A DNA stretch of 64,000 nucleotides from Nitrospira_E sp052156535 (GTDB lineage: Bacteria; Nitrospirota; Nitrospiria; Nitrospirales; UBA8639), in the NCBI RefSeq assembly GCF_052156535.1, contig NZ_JBQKUP010000044.1, forward strand, positions 248,001-312,000. Direction: 5' to 3'. Numbering within the stretch: the first letter of the stretch is position 1; every line of letters starts with the position of its first letter. Of the stretch, positions 46,339 to 55,317 are shown piece by piece. The notes beneath the pieces were generated by a model, which ran no database searches, was not told the origin of the DNA, and saw only the letters and a program-made list of their open reading frames with translations. Made by a program: the position numbers and the translations under genes.

Positions 46339-46507
46339 GTGTTGCCAGGTTGAAATTCCTTTATTTTCAAAAGCGAGAATACCCAACACTTCGATTAAAG
46401 TACAGAATTATTGTTCATGAAATTGTGTCGGAGGTGTGGGGGGGTGTTCTGAAGATTTGGTGTGCGGATTTAAATTTGAAGTTGGAATGCCTAATTTAGT
46501 ATGGCCA

Positions 46508-46725
46508 GATGACGGATGGGCGTCGCGTGTCGATGTGCGGGGTTAGGCTGGGCACAGATCCTTCGTTTCTCTCAGGATGACCATGCGGGGAGTAAGATGG
46601 ATGCCCCATAACTACTGGCGAAAATGACGGAGGGGCGTCGCGTGTTGATGTGCGGAGTTGGGCTGGGCTCAGATCCTTCGTCGGAGCTCAGGATGACAAT
46701 GCAGGGGAGAAGGAATGATTCATAG
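46508..46725. repeat. Tandem pair of ~115-bp units
   Basis: GATGACGGATGGGCGTCGCG...CAGATCCTTCG...CAGGATGAC (from 46508) recurs about 115 bases later as ATGACGGAGGGGCGTCGCG...CAGATCCTTCG...CAGGATGAC (from 46624). The units are similar but not identical. They are built around the dispersed GGATCCTTCG repeat. Confidence 0.65.
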
Positions 46726-46989
46726 GAAGATGGATAGCCGAATACTCGCAACGGTATTAACGGAACGAAGAGGAATTATCCCTGATGAAATTGGGAGAAA
46801 GAAATTTGAATAGGTTTCCTTTCCGAATTAAAGACAGAGTTTGAATTCACAAATTTTCCGCGAAATTTCGTGGGCGATTGTTCTAGATTCTAATAACTGG
46901 AATTGGGAGAAATTCCTTTGAAGTTCCGATGATTTTATGATGGCTCTCTTTTCCCTCACGAGGTGGCCTTGAGATTTCAATGTCGGTGG

Positions 46990-47202
46990 GTGCCGGGGTC
47001 GGCCCGGCAGCCGAGCCACTTTTGTTTCGGCAAAAGTGGCCAAAACCAATGACGCCCCGTCTGGCTTCATTGGAGGGGAGGGACGCCAACCTTTTGAAGA
47101 GCGGACCAACTCGCTTTGCTCAAACAAGGTCCGCAAAGGATAAGAGCGTCCCTCCCTGGGGCCAGCCGGTAGGCGTCGGATTACAGAAGACGAACCGTTC
47201 AG
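46990..47202 (-). repeat. Right arm of ~210-bp inverted repeat bracketing the restriction island
   Basis: Reverse complement of 32977-33185 with high identity over some 200 bases (for example TTTTGTTTCGGCAAAAG, TGACGCCCCGTCTGGC, GAGCGTCCCTCCCTGG). The two arms enclose about 13.8 kb holding the TauE/SafE gene and all restriction-island genes. Confidence 0.75.
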
Positions 47203-47285
47203 GACCTTCCAGGAAAAAGCGGAAGCTATCCTTTCTCTATGATTCCAGATACTGAACACGGGCAAGCCGGAGGGGGAGGAAGTCC

Positions 47286-47530
47286 GGATGAAGCGTCTGT
47301 GGCCGGGTTGAGGAGAGGCTTATCGCTTTGCTAGATCCTTCGTTTCTCTCAGGATGACCACAGGGGGGGAGGGATGGGCGAGGAGGGATGGCCAGGATGA
47401 CGGAGAAATTAGGATGAAGCGTCTGTGGCCGGGTTGAGGAGAGGCCTATGGCTTTGCGAGATCCTTCGTTGGGCCTTGTCCTGAGCGTAGTCGAATGGAT
47501 CAGGATAACCACAGGGAGAGAGGGATGGGC
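47286..47530. repeat. Tandem pair of ~126-bp units
   Basis: GGATGAAGCGTCTGTGGCC followed by GGTTGAGGAGAGGC and a GATCCTTCG motif starts at 47286 and again at 47412. The units are nearly identical for the first 60 bases, with variable ends. Each ends with a copy of the dispersed CCTTCG..AGGAT repeat. Confidence 0.65.
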
Positions 47531-47567
47531 GAGGGCTGATGGAGATGACGGGGAGGGCGGATTGAGG

Positions 47568-48926
47568 TTAGCGGAGGCCGTATTCTTTGAGTTTGCGTTG
47601 GAGGGTTTTCCTGTGGATGCCCAGGAGTTCCGATGTGCGGTTTTCGTCGCCTTGTTGCGCATCGAGGACTTTGAGTATGTGTTCCCGTTCGAGCTGTCCG
47701 AGTGTTTTCCAGTCTGGGTGGGATGGCGATTGGTCGGGTAGCGCGGGAGGCGCGACGAGCGCTAACGGGAGGTCGTGAGACATGATGAGGGAATGCGGGG
47801 TCATGACCACGGCTCGTTCAATGGTATGTTCGAGTTCACGCACATTTCCCGGCCACGAATAGTTGGTGAGCAGGGCTAACGCCTGCGGGTGCACTCCGGT
47901 GATGACCTTGTTGTTGAGTTGGGTATATTTGGTGAGAAAGTAGTCGATGAGTGTGGGGATGTCTTCGACCCGTTCTTTCAGCGAGGGCAGATGCAGCGTG
48001 ACCACGTTGAGCCGATAGTACAGGTCTTCCCGGAACTTTCCGGATTCCACTAGTTTTTTGAGGTGTTTGTTGGTGGCGGCAATGATGCGGACATCGACTT
48101 TGATCGATTCCATGCCGCCCACACGGCGAATTTCATGCTCTTGTAGGACCCGGAGAAGTTTGCTCTGCAGGTTCGGGGAGATATCGCCGATTTCATCCAG
48201 AAAACAGGTGCCTCGATTGGCCGATTCCAGGAGTCCTTTTTTGAGGGTGATGGCTCCCGTGAAGGCCCCGCGCTCGTGACCGAATAATTCACTTTCCAGC
48301 AGATTTTCTGTGAGGGTACCGCAATCCACGGCGATAAACGGCCCCTCGCTTCGGAGACTGTTGGCATGCATGGCCCTGGCAATGAGTTCCTTTCCTGTTC
48401 CCGTTTCACCATGGATGAGGACGGTGGATTCCGTCGGTGCGACGCGTGCGATGAGTTTGTACACGGCCACCATCGGCGGACTGTTGCCTTGTATCTGGTT
48501 GATGCCGTTTCCCTTTGGCAGAAGTGGCTGAATCGATACGCGAGCCTGCTCCAGGGTGTGTTTATGGTCACAGGCCCGTCGGACGACGGAACGAATTTCT
48601 TCCAATGCGAACGGCTTGGAGAGGTAATCGAAGGCCCCGGCTTTGATCCCTTCCACCGCGGTCGACAACGATCCATAAGCGGTGAGGAGAATGACCTGGG
48701 TGAGGGGACTGCGTTTCCGTGTTTCAGCCAGGAGGGCCAGCCCGTCCATGTGTGGCATTTGAATGTCCGATAACACCACATCCGGCGTTTGATCGACGAA
48801 GGTGGCTAAGGCGGCTTGACTACTTGTGGCGGTGTAGACCTGATAGCCTTCTTTTTCCATGATTTCCCGAAGCAGGATCAGTGTGTCCGGTTCATCATCG
48901 ACGATGAGGATGGTGGCTTTATGCAT
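47568..48926 (-). CDS. Sigma-54-dependent response regulator (NtrC family)
   Basis: Two-component regulator activating RNA polymerase with sigma-54. Start set at 48926 (MHKATILIVDDEP) with GGAGG ten bases upstream; 452 aa. The receiver domain (1-120) has DDE and the phosphorylated Asp in VLSDIQMPHMDG (about residue 54). The AAA+ domain (about 145-375) has Walker A GETGTGKELIAR, the sigma-54 contact loop GAFTGA and the Walker B/arginine-finger region. The C-terminal Fis-type helix-turn-helix is NRTSELLGIHRKTLQRKL. The ATG overlaps the stop of the kinase gene (ATGCATAA), so the pair is co-translated. Confidence 0.95.
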   Translation of the reverse strand: MHKATILIVDDEPDTLILLREIMEKEGYQVYTATSSQAALATFVDQTPDVVLSDIQMPHMDGLALLAETRKRSPLTQVILLTAYGSLSTAVEGIKAGAFDYLSKPFALEEIRSVVRRACDHKHTLEQARVSIQPLLPKGNGINQIQGNSPPMVAVYKLIARVAPTESTVLIHGETGTGKELIARAMHANSLRSEGPFIAVDCGTLTENLLESELFGHERGAFTGAITLKKGLLESANRGTCFLDEIGDISPNLQSKLLRVLQEHEIRRVGGMESIKVDVRIIAATNKHLKKLVESGKFREDLYYRLNVVTLHLPSLKERVEDIPTLIDYFLTKYTQLNNKVITGVHPQALALLTNYSWPGNVRELEHTIERAVVMTPHSLIMSHDLPLALVAPPALPDQSPSHPDWKTLGQLEREHILKVLDAQQGDENRTSELLGIHRKTLQRKLKEYGLR

Positions 48927-50544
48927 GATCGGAATTCCTCCAGGCCGGCAGCCGAATGAGAAAACGGGTGCCATGGCCCTCCTCGCTGTGCACGGTGATG
49001 TGGCCCTTATGCAATTGAATAATTTCGGTGGTGATGGCCAACCCTAGGCCTGTTCCTGACCCCAAGCTTTTGGTGGTAAAGAAGGGGTCAAAGATTTTTT
49101 CTATGTGTTCCCGTGGAATCCCTGGTCCTGAATCGTGAATATCAATGACGACCTCCGGTCCCGCTTGAGCAGTATCTTCGGCGTTTCGGGCCTGAATGGT
49201 CAATTGTCCTCCGTCCGGCATGGCATCGATCGCGTTATCGATGAGGTTGTTGATGGCCTCCTGAAGATGAAAGGCATCTCCCTGGACAGACCACAGATCG
49301 GGTGAAAAGTGGGTCAGGCCTTGAATGCCGTGCTCTTGAAGCAGTGGGCGGAATAATAGCAACGACTGGTCGATCAGGGTCGGAACCGAGACCTGTTCGA
49401 CGGAAATGGTGGGTGTTCGCGTAAAGGTGAGTAAGTCCTGGATGCTGTGGGTGAGGCGATCGGTTTGTTTGAGCATGGTTCGCACCCGCTCCAGGACTTC
49501 CTGGGGAAGATGCGGATCTTCCTGGAGCAGTTGCAGGTGTCCGAAGATGGCCGTTAAGGGTGTCCCGATCTTGTGGGCGATGGTGGCGACCAGTTGGCCC
49601 AAGACCGCCAACCGTTGTTGCCGGAGAATGTCACGTTGCGCAATGGAGAGTCGCTCGTTGACGGCGGCCAGTTCTTCATTCCGTTGGCGTAGCTCTGCCG
49701 TCGCATCCTCCACTCTGGTCTGTAGGGCATCCCGGGCCTGGGCTAATGCCTGATTCAATGTTGCATTTTCCCTCATGACCTCTTGGATCTGTTGTGCCAT
49801 GGAATTGAACTGGCGGGCTAATTCGCCTATTTCGTCTGTTTTTTCGATCGGGACCAGGGTGGCCCATTGGCCCTTTTCGACCTCAGCCAGCCCGGTTTTT
49901 AGACGCCCAAGTGGACGGATCACATGCCGGTAGAGAAAGAAGTTTAACGCCACCACGATGCCGAATCCCATGATCAGGCTGATGATGAGCGACCAATTGA
50001 GAAAAAATCGCGTGATGGTGGTGAGTTGTCCCGTCCAGTATTCGGCGTAGATGACCCCGGTGGTTTTTCCCTGTATGGCCAGAGGCGTGGAGAGTTTGAG
50101 CCGATCGTCACCGGGTTGATTGTGAAAGCGGCCTTGGGGTTCTTCGAATTGGAAGGTGTGGGTGACCATCAACGGGATTTCACTTGAAGCGTCCTTGGTG
50201 TCTCCCACTTGCGTCAGCAGGATGGGCGGTTCATCGGGTTTGGCGCCTTTCCCATACACACGGAGGAAGATGAGGTCCGGGTTCCGGCTCATCAAATCTT
50301 TTAAATATTTCTCCCGCAATATCGCATTGTGAAAATGCTGTTCTGATTGAAAGCGCGCGCCGATTTGCCGCAGAAGGACAAGAGATTTGGAGTGAATGAC
50401 ATCTTTGGCCAATTCCGCCACATAATATTGATGCAAGAGTTCGGTGACCAGAATGGCCCCGCCCACAATGAGGATGATGATGAGGGAAGCTTTGGCTTGG
50501 AGCTTCCAGGGATGGTGCCAGGACATCATTGTTTGAAATTTCAA
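48919..50544 (-). CDS. Membrane sensor histidine kinase
   Basis: 541 aa. TM1 at about 20-37, a periplasmic sensor region (about 40-180), TM2 (about 183-205), a HAMP linker with coiled coil (205-300), and a dimerisation/phosphoacceptor helix with His about 334 in TIAHKIGTPLTAI. The ATPase domain has the N box (NNLIDNAIDAM), the G1 box DSGPGIP and a G2 box. The frame opens at TTG 50544 with AAAGG close by; ATG 50529 is the alternative. It partners the NtrC-type regulator that follows with an 8-base overlap. The signal sensed is unknown; no obvious target gene is adjacent. Confidence 0.93.
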   Translation of the reverse strand: MKFQTMMSWHHPWKLQAKASLIIILIVGGAILVTELLHQYYVAELAKDVIHSKSLVLLRQIGARFQSEQHFHNAILREKYLKDLMSRNPDLIFLRVYGKGAKPDEPPILLTQVGDTKDASSEIPLMVTHTFQFEEPQGRFHNQPGDDRLKLSTPLAIQGKTTGVIYAEYWTGQLTTITRFFLNWSLIISLIMGFGIVVALNFFLYRHVIRPLGRLKTGLAEVEKGQWATLVPIEKTDEIGELARQFNSMAQQIQEVMRENATLNQALAQARDALQTRVEDATAELRQRNEELAAVNERLSIAQRDILRQQRLAVLGQLVATIAHKIGTPLTAIFGHLQLLQEDPHLPQEVLERVRTMLKQTDRLTHSIQDLLTFTRTPTISVEQVSVPTLIDQSLLLFRPLLQEHGIQGLTHFSPDLWSVQGDAFHLQEAINNLIDNAIDAMPDGGQLTIQARNAEDTAQAGPEVVIDIHDSGPGIPREHIEKIFDPFFTTKSLGSGTGLGLAITTEIIQLHKGHITVHSEEGHGTRFLIRLPAWRNSDHA

Positions 50545-50904
50545 CCGACCTTTATCATACCGCCAAGAATCGTCTGAATACCCAATGCCATAGGGCTGAT
50601 TGGGTGTGGTGAAGACGTGTGTCGCATGGTTCTATCCTACAACGTCCTTGTCATCCTGAGAGAAACGAAGGATCTCGCTGAGGCGTGGGACTAATCGACC
50701 TAGGCACTGCTTCCTCGCCTCCGGCTCAGAATGACCATTTGGTGCGGGCTTGCCGGTTCATTTTGTCAATGGCTCATGCAGTATGAGTGCCTTTTAGATT
50801 GTCACATGACACAGCCTGACACTCTTTCCCGTCTCATTTTCTGATTCCTTGCCCGTATTGTTTACGATTTTTTGGGTTGGACAATAAGACGAGTTGAGGG
50901 ACGA
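50545..50904. other. Intergenic region with one dispersed repeat
   Basis: Contains a GTCATCCTGAG..CGAAGGATCT repeat at 50650-50675 and no gene. It should hold the promoter of the two-component operon at its left end and the 3' end of the amidoligase operon at its right. Confidence 0.5.
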
Positions 50905-51651
50905 TTACGGGTTTCTTGTTCGCTGGTAGTGTTGGCAGGATCGGACGAAGGCCCGCAAGAGCCGTTGTGTGGTTTGGCTGCGGAGTTGTCGTTCCGGATG
51001 CCACTGAATGGTAAAAATATGAGGGTATTTGGGATGTTCCATCGCCTCAATGAGTCCGTCGCTGGCGATGGCGGCAGGAATGAAATCGGGAGCGAGTGTC
51101 CGGATGCCCTGGTGATGTTCTGTGGCCACCACCTTGCGACCCTTTCCGAGGATTTTAGCCAATCGAGTGCCCTGAATGACTTTGACCGGATGCAGCCCGT
51201 TTTTCTTTCCTTCATGATCCACATTGTAGCCCTTCTTGGGTGGATGAATATGTTGATGAAGGGTTCCGCCTTCCAGGACATTGATCAGCTGCATGCCATA
51301 GCAGATTCCTAAAATGGGTAACCGACGGGTTTTCCCGGCCTTATATAACCAGGCTTCAAATTTGGACCGGTTTTGAAACGCAACTTTTGTGCGTTTTTTT
51401 GGGCGTTCTCCATACCAGGTTGGATCCAGATCATCTCCTCCGACAATGACCAACCCGTCGATGCCTTCCAGGTAGCGGTTGCGAAGGGTTTCCCTATGGT
51501 TAATCGGGAGCAACACGGGATGTCCACCCGCTTCGGTGACGGCGGCCGCATAGCGGTGATCACATAACAAGTCGTAGTTGGCGAAGTCCTTCCGTTTAGA
51601 CACGGCTTCACAGGTGATCCCGATTAACGGGGCGGGATAGCGTTTACTCAT
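50905..51651 (-). CDS. Class I glutamine amidotransferase-like (peptidase C26, PuuD-like) hydrolase
   Basis: 248 aa from ATG 51651 (MSKRYPAPLIGITC); an upstream extension of the frame is only the shadow of the neighbouring gene. It has the C26/gamma-glutamyl hydrolase fold: GLVIVGGDDLDPTWY, nucleophile Cys about 117 in LGICYGMQ, and the catalytic His-Glu pair in IQWHPE near the C-terminus. Family members hydrolyse gamma-glutamyl amides such as gamma-glutamyl-GABA. The start overlaps the amidoligase stop by 8 bases (ATGAGTAA), so the two act together, one making and one cleaving or editing an amide bond (inference). Confidence 0.9.
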   Translation of the reverse strand: MSKRYPAPLIGITCEAVSKRKDFANYDLLCDHRYAAAVTEAGGHPVLLPINHRETLRNRYLEGIDGLVIVGGDDLDPTWYGERPKKRTKVAFQNRSKFEAWLYKAGKTRRLPILGICYGMQLINVLEGGTLHQHIHPPKKGYNVDHEGKKNGLHPVKVIQGTRLAKILGKGRKVVATEHHQGIRTLAPDFIPAAIASDGLIEAMEHPKYPHIFTIQWHPERQLRSQTTQRLLRAFVRSCQHYQRTRNP

Positions 51652-52762
51652 CGATGGAGGCTCGTTTCCGGCCCAGCCACACCCGTTCGGTGCTGGGAAA
51701 GGGCACTTCGAGTTCTGTGGCAAAATCCTGCAAGGTATTGCCACTGAGCAAATGCCCCAATCCTGAGCGATAGCGTTTGGCGAAACGGCGTTGCCAGGTT
51801 TGCGGGTGCTCACGAATGGCCAGAGCCACCGCATCATGAATGAGACGGGCTCCGTTATATCGGCGTTTGAGCAGGCGCAGGACCTCATAAATTTCTTCAG
51901 GAATATCCATGGCGTCGAATTCCTCCCGGTGTTCCCATAAGAACTGGTCTAAATAGTCCGGGGCCGGGATCCATTCGCGTTTCCAGGGAAGTCTGGTTTT
52001 CATGCCTTTCGTGGCGGCTTCTGTCCGGGCGAGGAGGTAATCGGCATGGCTCATCCGATTGGCCGCGGCTTCTCCCCGCAGCCATCGCAGGCAGACCGCT
52101 TTCACCAGGCATAAATTAGCCACGACAAATTCCGGAATGTTGGAATCGAAGACCCGTATTTCCAGAGTGGGCGGTTTGGTTTTCCGGCCTTTGCTATAGA
52201 CCAGTTCCCTGGTATCGACCGATGTGAGATCCCCTCGTTTTGTGGGGGTGAAGTAGGTGGCATTTCCACGAAGAAACCGGTTGGAGGCTTTGCCCGTAAC
52301 TTTTTTGTCCCATATGGGAGAATTGGCTCCGGTCGCGATGAGCAACGGAAGCTGGTCATGGAGATGCCAGCTGAGTGAGGTGGCCTCTTGTTTGGTGAGT
52401 TTCCGATTGGCGACAGAGATGTGGAGGTGGGTGCCGGCAAACCGGTTCGTCCAGCCTCCCACAAATAACGGCACACGATAGTCCTGTTCGTCTTCTCGAC
52501 TGCGATACAGACCTCGCAGATATTTTCGCAAACCGGCCTTAAGTAAAAACAAGCTTTCCCGGATAGTCGTGAATGGCCGGCTATTATATTCACTGCCGAT
52601 GGAGGCATCCCGGGTAAATCGTTCGCCGGATTCAGAAAGACCAGGCCGTGGTTTTGACAGGCGTCTGCCGATCTTGTGATCGGTGACATTGATACTGTAG
52701 GCCTCAATTTCGACGCCAATGACGATTCGCTGATGAAACGGAGGGTGTATTAGGCCTGCCAT
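51644..52762 (-). CDS. Amidoligase family protein (COOH-NH2 ligase, glutamine-synthetase-like fold)
   Basis: 372 aa. The IVIGVEIEAYSINV opening carries the Glu pair of the GCS/amidoligase active site. Further conserved parts are SIGSEYNSRPF, the His in AGTHLHISVANR (metal/ATP site), and LEIRVFDSNI. Such enzymes join a carboxylate to an amine using ATP; the glutamate-cysteine ligase branch is the nearest relative. The C-terminal 130 residues are helical and specific to this subgroup. The gene for a class I amidotransferase-like hydrolase overlaps its end. The substrates are not known. Confidence 0.75.
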   Translation of the reverse strand: MAGLIHPPFHQRIVIGVEIEAYSINVTDHKIGRRLSKPRPGLSESGERFTRDASIGSEYNSRPFTTIRESLFLLKAGLRKYLRGLYRSREDEQDYRVPLFVGGWTNRFAGTHLHISVANRKLTKQEATSLSWHLHDQLPLLIATGANSPIWDKKVTGKASNRFLRGNATYFTPTKRGDLTSVDTRELVYSKGRKTKPPTLEIRVFDSNIPEFVVANLCLVKAVCLRWLRGEAAANRMSHADYLLARTEAATKGMKTRLPWKREWIPAPDYLDQFLWEHREEFDAMDIPEEIYEVLRLLKRRYNGARLIHDAVALAIREHPQTWQRRFAKRYRSGLGHLLSGNTLQDFATELEVPFPSTERVWLGRKRASIDE

Positions 52763-53451
52763 GGCAAGATCATATGTCCTTATCTGTTGTGGTGGTTCAA
52801 GAACGGGACTGGTTTTGTGTGTGTCTAATCAGATTCGTGCCACATTCCCTTGGCAGAACCATCCATCAGAGAAGGAGATTTTCCTGCGAATGGGAAAGGG
52901 TTGAACTTGGTGAATGTACAGCAGACCACTGCAGAGTATCCCGCTTAAAATTTCGGGAATAACGTGTAAGGTGGAAACACGTTCAAATAGATACCGGAAT
53001 ATTGGAAGGTCAATGGGACAGACACAGGAGCTAATTGTATCCCTCTGGTCAGGAAGAGTCTAGAAGGAAAATATTGTTCCTCGATTGTTTGGGATTGTTC
53101 CTGGGGTCCAAGGCAACAGGGTTTGAGATAGGTCTGGGAGTATGTGTACAACCAGGATAACCTTAATCAGGCAGGTGGCACACACCTACATCGGCGAGGC
53201 CCTCTCCCAATTTGTCGTCCTGAGCCCGTGGGAAGGATCTGCGACAAGAATGAAAAGGCACAACTGAGACTGAGGGTCTTCGATTGAACTCGGATTGTGC
53301 CCATTCGACTGCGCTCAGGGCAGGCTTTTCGAACAGCTCTGGATGACAAGATTGCTCAAAATGACATCGTCTCCCACGGCGTGTTCGCTTTGTTCATGGT
53401 TAACTATACCGTGAACATTATCTGACCACTCGCCTACAAAAAACGCGGGAA
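52763..53451. other. Intergenic region with dispersed repeat remnants
   Basis: Contains a diverged GTCGTCCTGAG..GAAGGATCT repeat (53214-53240), a partner CATTCGACTGCGCTCAGGG..GGATGAC arm (53309-53346), and the motif TGGGAGTATGTGT near 53131, which also occurs at about 32940. No gene is recognised. Confidence 0.5.
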
Positions 53452-53685
53452 TTAAGCGCCCATGACAGCCGCTTTTCCTCTTTTGACAAAATCGTCAACT
53501 GTTTCTTTGGTATTATCTAGCCAGTCTTCCGCTTGATCCAAGGTATCGGAGGCAAGATCCTGTAAGTCTTCCCTGGTTCGTTTCCCGGACTGTGGGGCCC
53601 ACAACAGCCCTGCTGCGATTCCCAATGTGATTCCGGACACAAAGGCCATCGTCCCGATTGCGCATCCTGAAGACATCCTTTTCAT
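53452..53685 (-). CDS. YtxH-domain small membrane protein
   Basis: 77 aa from ATG 53685 (MKRMSSGCAIGTM) with GGAGG five bases upstream. One membrane segment with the YtxH signature (FVSGITLGIAAGLLWAPQSGKRTREDL) is followed by an amphipathic helix (LASDTLDQAEDWLDNTKETVDDFVKRG). Family members are linked to general stress and desiccation response, but their function is unclear. It is monocistronic as far as can be seen. Confidence 0.85.
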   Translation of the reverse strand: MKRMSSGCAIGTMAFVSGITLGIAAGLLWAPQSGKRTREDLQDLASDTLDQAEDWLDNTKETVDDFVKRGKAAVMGA

Positions 53686-54069
53686 TGCGACCTCCCTATT
53701 TTTATACATCTGCTGAAAATGGTGAATGTTGGCCGTCCCGTTCGGTTTGCTTTCTCTCTCTTAACCTTTTCAGAAGCAACTGATGTGCCAGTGGTGGTTG
53801 TGTCTATTGATTATAAACGATGGCCAGATTTTGAGCATTATGTGAATTTCCAGTTCGGGTCTGTATTCAAGATGGAACAATTTGTCTTTGTGTGAGACGG
53901 TTTGTTTTGGTAAAGGATAGAGGTGCTGGGTTTTGGGGTAAGAGAATTTTCCGGGACATGCACGGCCCTCGCCTGAGGTCTATGGACTCTACAGATTCCG
54001 GGAAGACGTCATGTGTTGGATATGGTCTGTTGGCGCGGTTAATGTTTCATGGGGAAGGAGAGGTTGTGG
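53686..54069. other. Divergent intergenic region (ytxH-like / ABC ATPase)
   Basis: 384 bases between two divergent genes; both promoters should be here. The frame at 53892-54080 is not supported by composition or a ribosome site. Confidence 0.45.
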
Positions 54070-54888
54070 ATGTCAGATGACATGTTGAGTGCAGACATAT
54101 CCGCTTTCATTAAGATTCACCGTGCGACGGTGTACCGAGGCACTCAGCCTGTCCTCCATGATCTGTCTCTGGTGATTGGCCAGGGGTGTTCGACCGTCAT
54201 CCTGGGTCCCAATGGGTCAGGGAAATCGACATTTATGAAGCTGCTATCGAGGGAACTGTATCCGGTCGTCGGGCCGGATCAATATGTCCGGCTGATGGGG
54301 AAGGAGCACTGGAATGTGTGGGACCTACGCGCACAGATCGGGTTAATATCGGTGGACATGCAACAGGCCTATCCCTGTCATACAACCGGGCTGGATATTA
54401 TTCTTTCGGGGTTTTTCTCTAGTTTCGATGTGTATGAACATCAAGCCATTAGTCTTAGACACCGCACCAGAAGTTTTGAGATGTTGAGCATGCTCGGGAT
54501 TTCCCATCTTCGGGATCGCCCTTTCGGGGAGATGTCCACAGGAGAACAACGCCGAGCTTTGTTGGGTCGGGCTTTGGTTCACGAGCCTCAAATCCTTGTG
54601 TTGGATGAGCCAACCACCGGGCTGGATGTGCAGGCTTGTTTTCAATACCTTCAGATCATTCGAAATTTCATCCGCAAGGGAGGCACGGTAATTCTAGTGA
54701 CCCACCATGTCCATGAAATTCCTCCGGAGATTGAGCGGGTCGTGTTGTTGAAGCAGGGCCGGATCATGAAAGATGGTCCTAAGGGGGATGTTCTGAATGA
54801 TCATAGCCTGTCTGCCCTTTTTGAGACCCCGGTTCACCTTCTTCATGACCAGGGATGGTTTCAGTTAGTTCCGGCCTTACCCGGATAA
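54070..54888 (+). CDS. Orphan ABC transporter ATP-binding protein
   Basis: 272 aa from ATG 54070 (MSDDMLSADIS), with GGAGAGG about ten bases upstream; ATG 54049 is possible. A complete single nucleotide-binding domain: Walker A LGPNGSGKST (about residue 48), Q-loop region LISVDMQQAYP, signature MSTGEQRRAL, Walker B ILVLDEPTTGLD and the switch His in LVTHHVHEI. It resembles the YlmA/ModF-like group of cytoplasmic ABC ATPases that often lack their own permease. No permease or binding protein is adjacent. Its role, transport or nucleic-acid/stress related, is open. Confidence 0.88.
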   Translation: MSDDMLSADISAFIKIHRATVYRGTQPVLHDLSLVIGQGCSTVILGPNGSGKSTFMKLLSRELYPVVGPDQYVRLMGKEHWNVWDLRAQIGLISVDMQQAYPCHTTGLDIILSGFFSSFDVYEHQAISLRHRTRSFEMLSMLGISHLRDRPFGEMSTGEQRRALLGRALVHEPQILVLDEPTTGLDVQACFQYLQIIRNFIRKGGTVILVTHHVHEIPPEIERVVLLKQGRIMKDGPKGDVLNDHSLSALFETPVHLLHDQGWFQLVPALPG

Positions 54889-54954
54889 GATCGGGTCATG
54901 AAGACCGTTTAATGGGTTGGGGATGACTTTGCCCTCCGGGACGTGTTCTATTCC

Positions 54955-55237
54955 CTAGCAGGGTGTTGGAAAAGCATGCCCTGAGTCTGGCTGAAGGGTC
55001 CACCAGCGGCGTTCCCTGCCTTCGCCGGAGCGGCTTCGCACAGGCAGGTCGCCCCTTGGCCGTGCTCACGTACTTCTCTGTACGCTCCGCCCGTCCAAGC
55101 GGCTGCGGCCTTTCCTTCCGGAAGCCCCAGGACAGGACAGGCCTTTTTGAACATCCTGCTTCGCTCATGGAAGATCGTAAAGTTTTGGATCTCGATAAGC
55201 ACTCAGAAGAATTTTGAATTTTTCAACAGCCTGCTAG
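54955..55237 (+). mobile_element. 283-bp MITE with 19-bp terminal inverted repeats
   Basis: CTAGCAGGGTGTTGGAAAA (54955-54973) and TTTTTCAACAGCCTGCTAG (55219-55237) match as inverted repeats at 17 of 19 positions. The ends carry CTAG. The interior is GC-rich with spurious frames on both strands and no transposase, so it is a non-autonomous element. A shortened relative in the opposite orientation lies at 29914-30056. Confidence 0.8.
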
Positions 55238-55317
55238 AGGATCCTTGTTTATCCGGGATGGCCTGGGCACGAAGTTTTCCATTTTTTTTAATCATGTGTT
55301 AAGGAAAGAGAGCGGAT

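Larger units (their letters stand above)
46339..47567. other. 1.2-kb repeat-filled intergenic region upstream of hsdM
   Basis: Holds two pairs of tandem repeats (46508-46725; 47286-47530), four copies of the GGATCCTTCG..CAGGATGAC family, and the right arm of the inverted repeat bracketing the restriction island (46990-47202). A minus-strand frame at 46828-47265 is the phantom ORF of that repeat and is not called. The hsdM promoter must be near the left end. Confidence 0.65.

Noticed and set aside
46828..47265. 145-codon minus-strand ORF
   Set aside because: Made largely of the 210-bp repeat that is also present at 33 kb; a phantom ORF of a repeat, not a gene.
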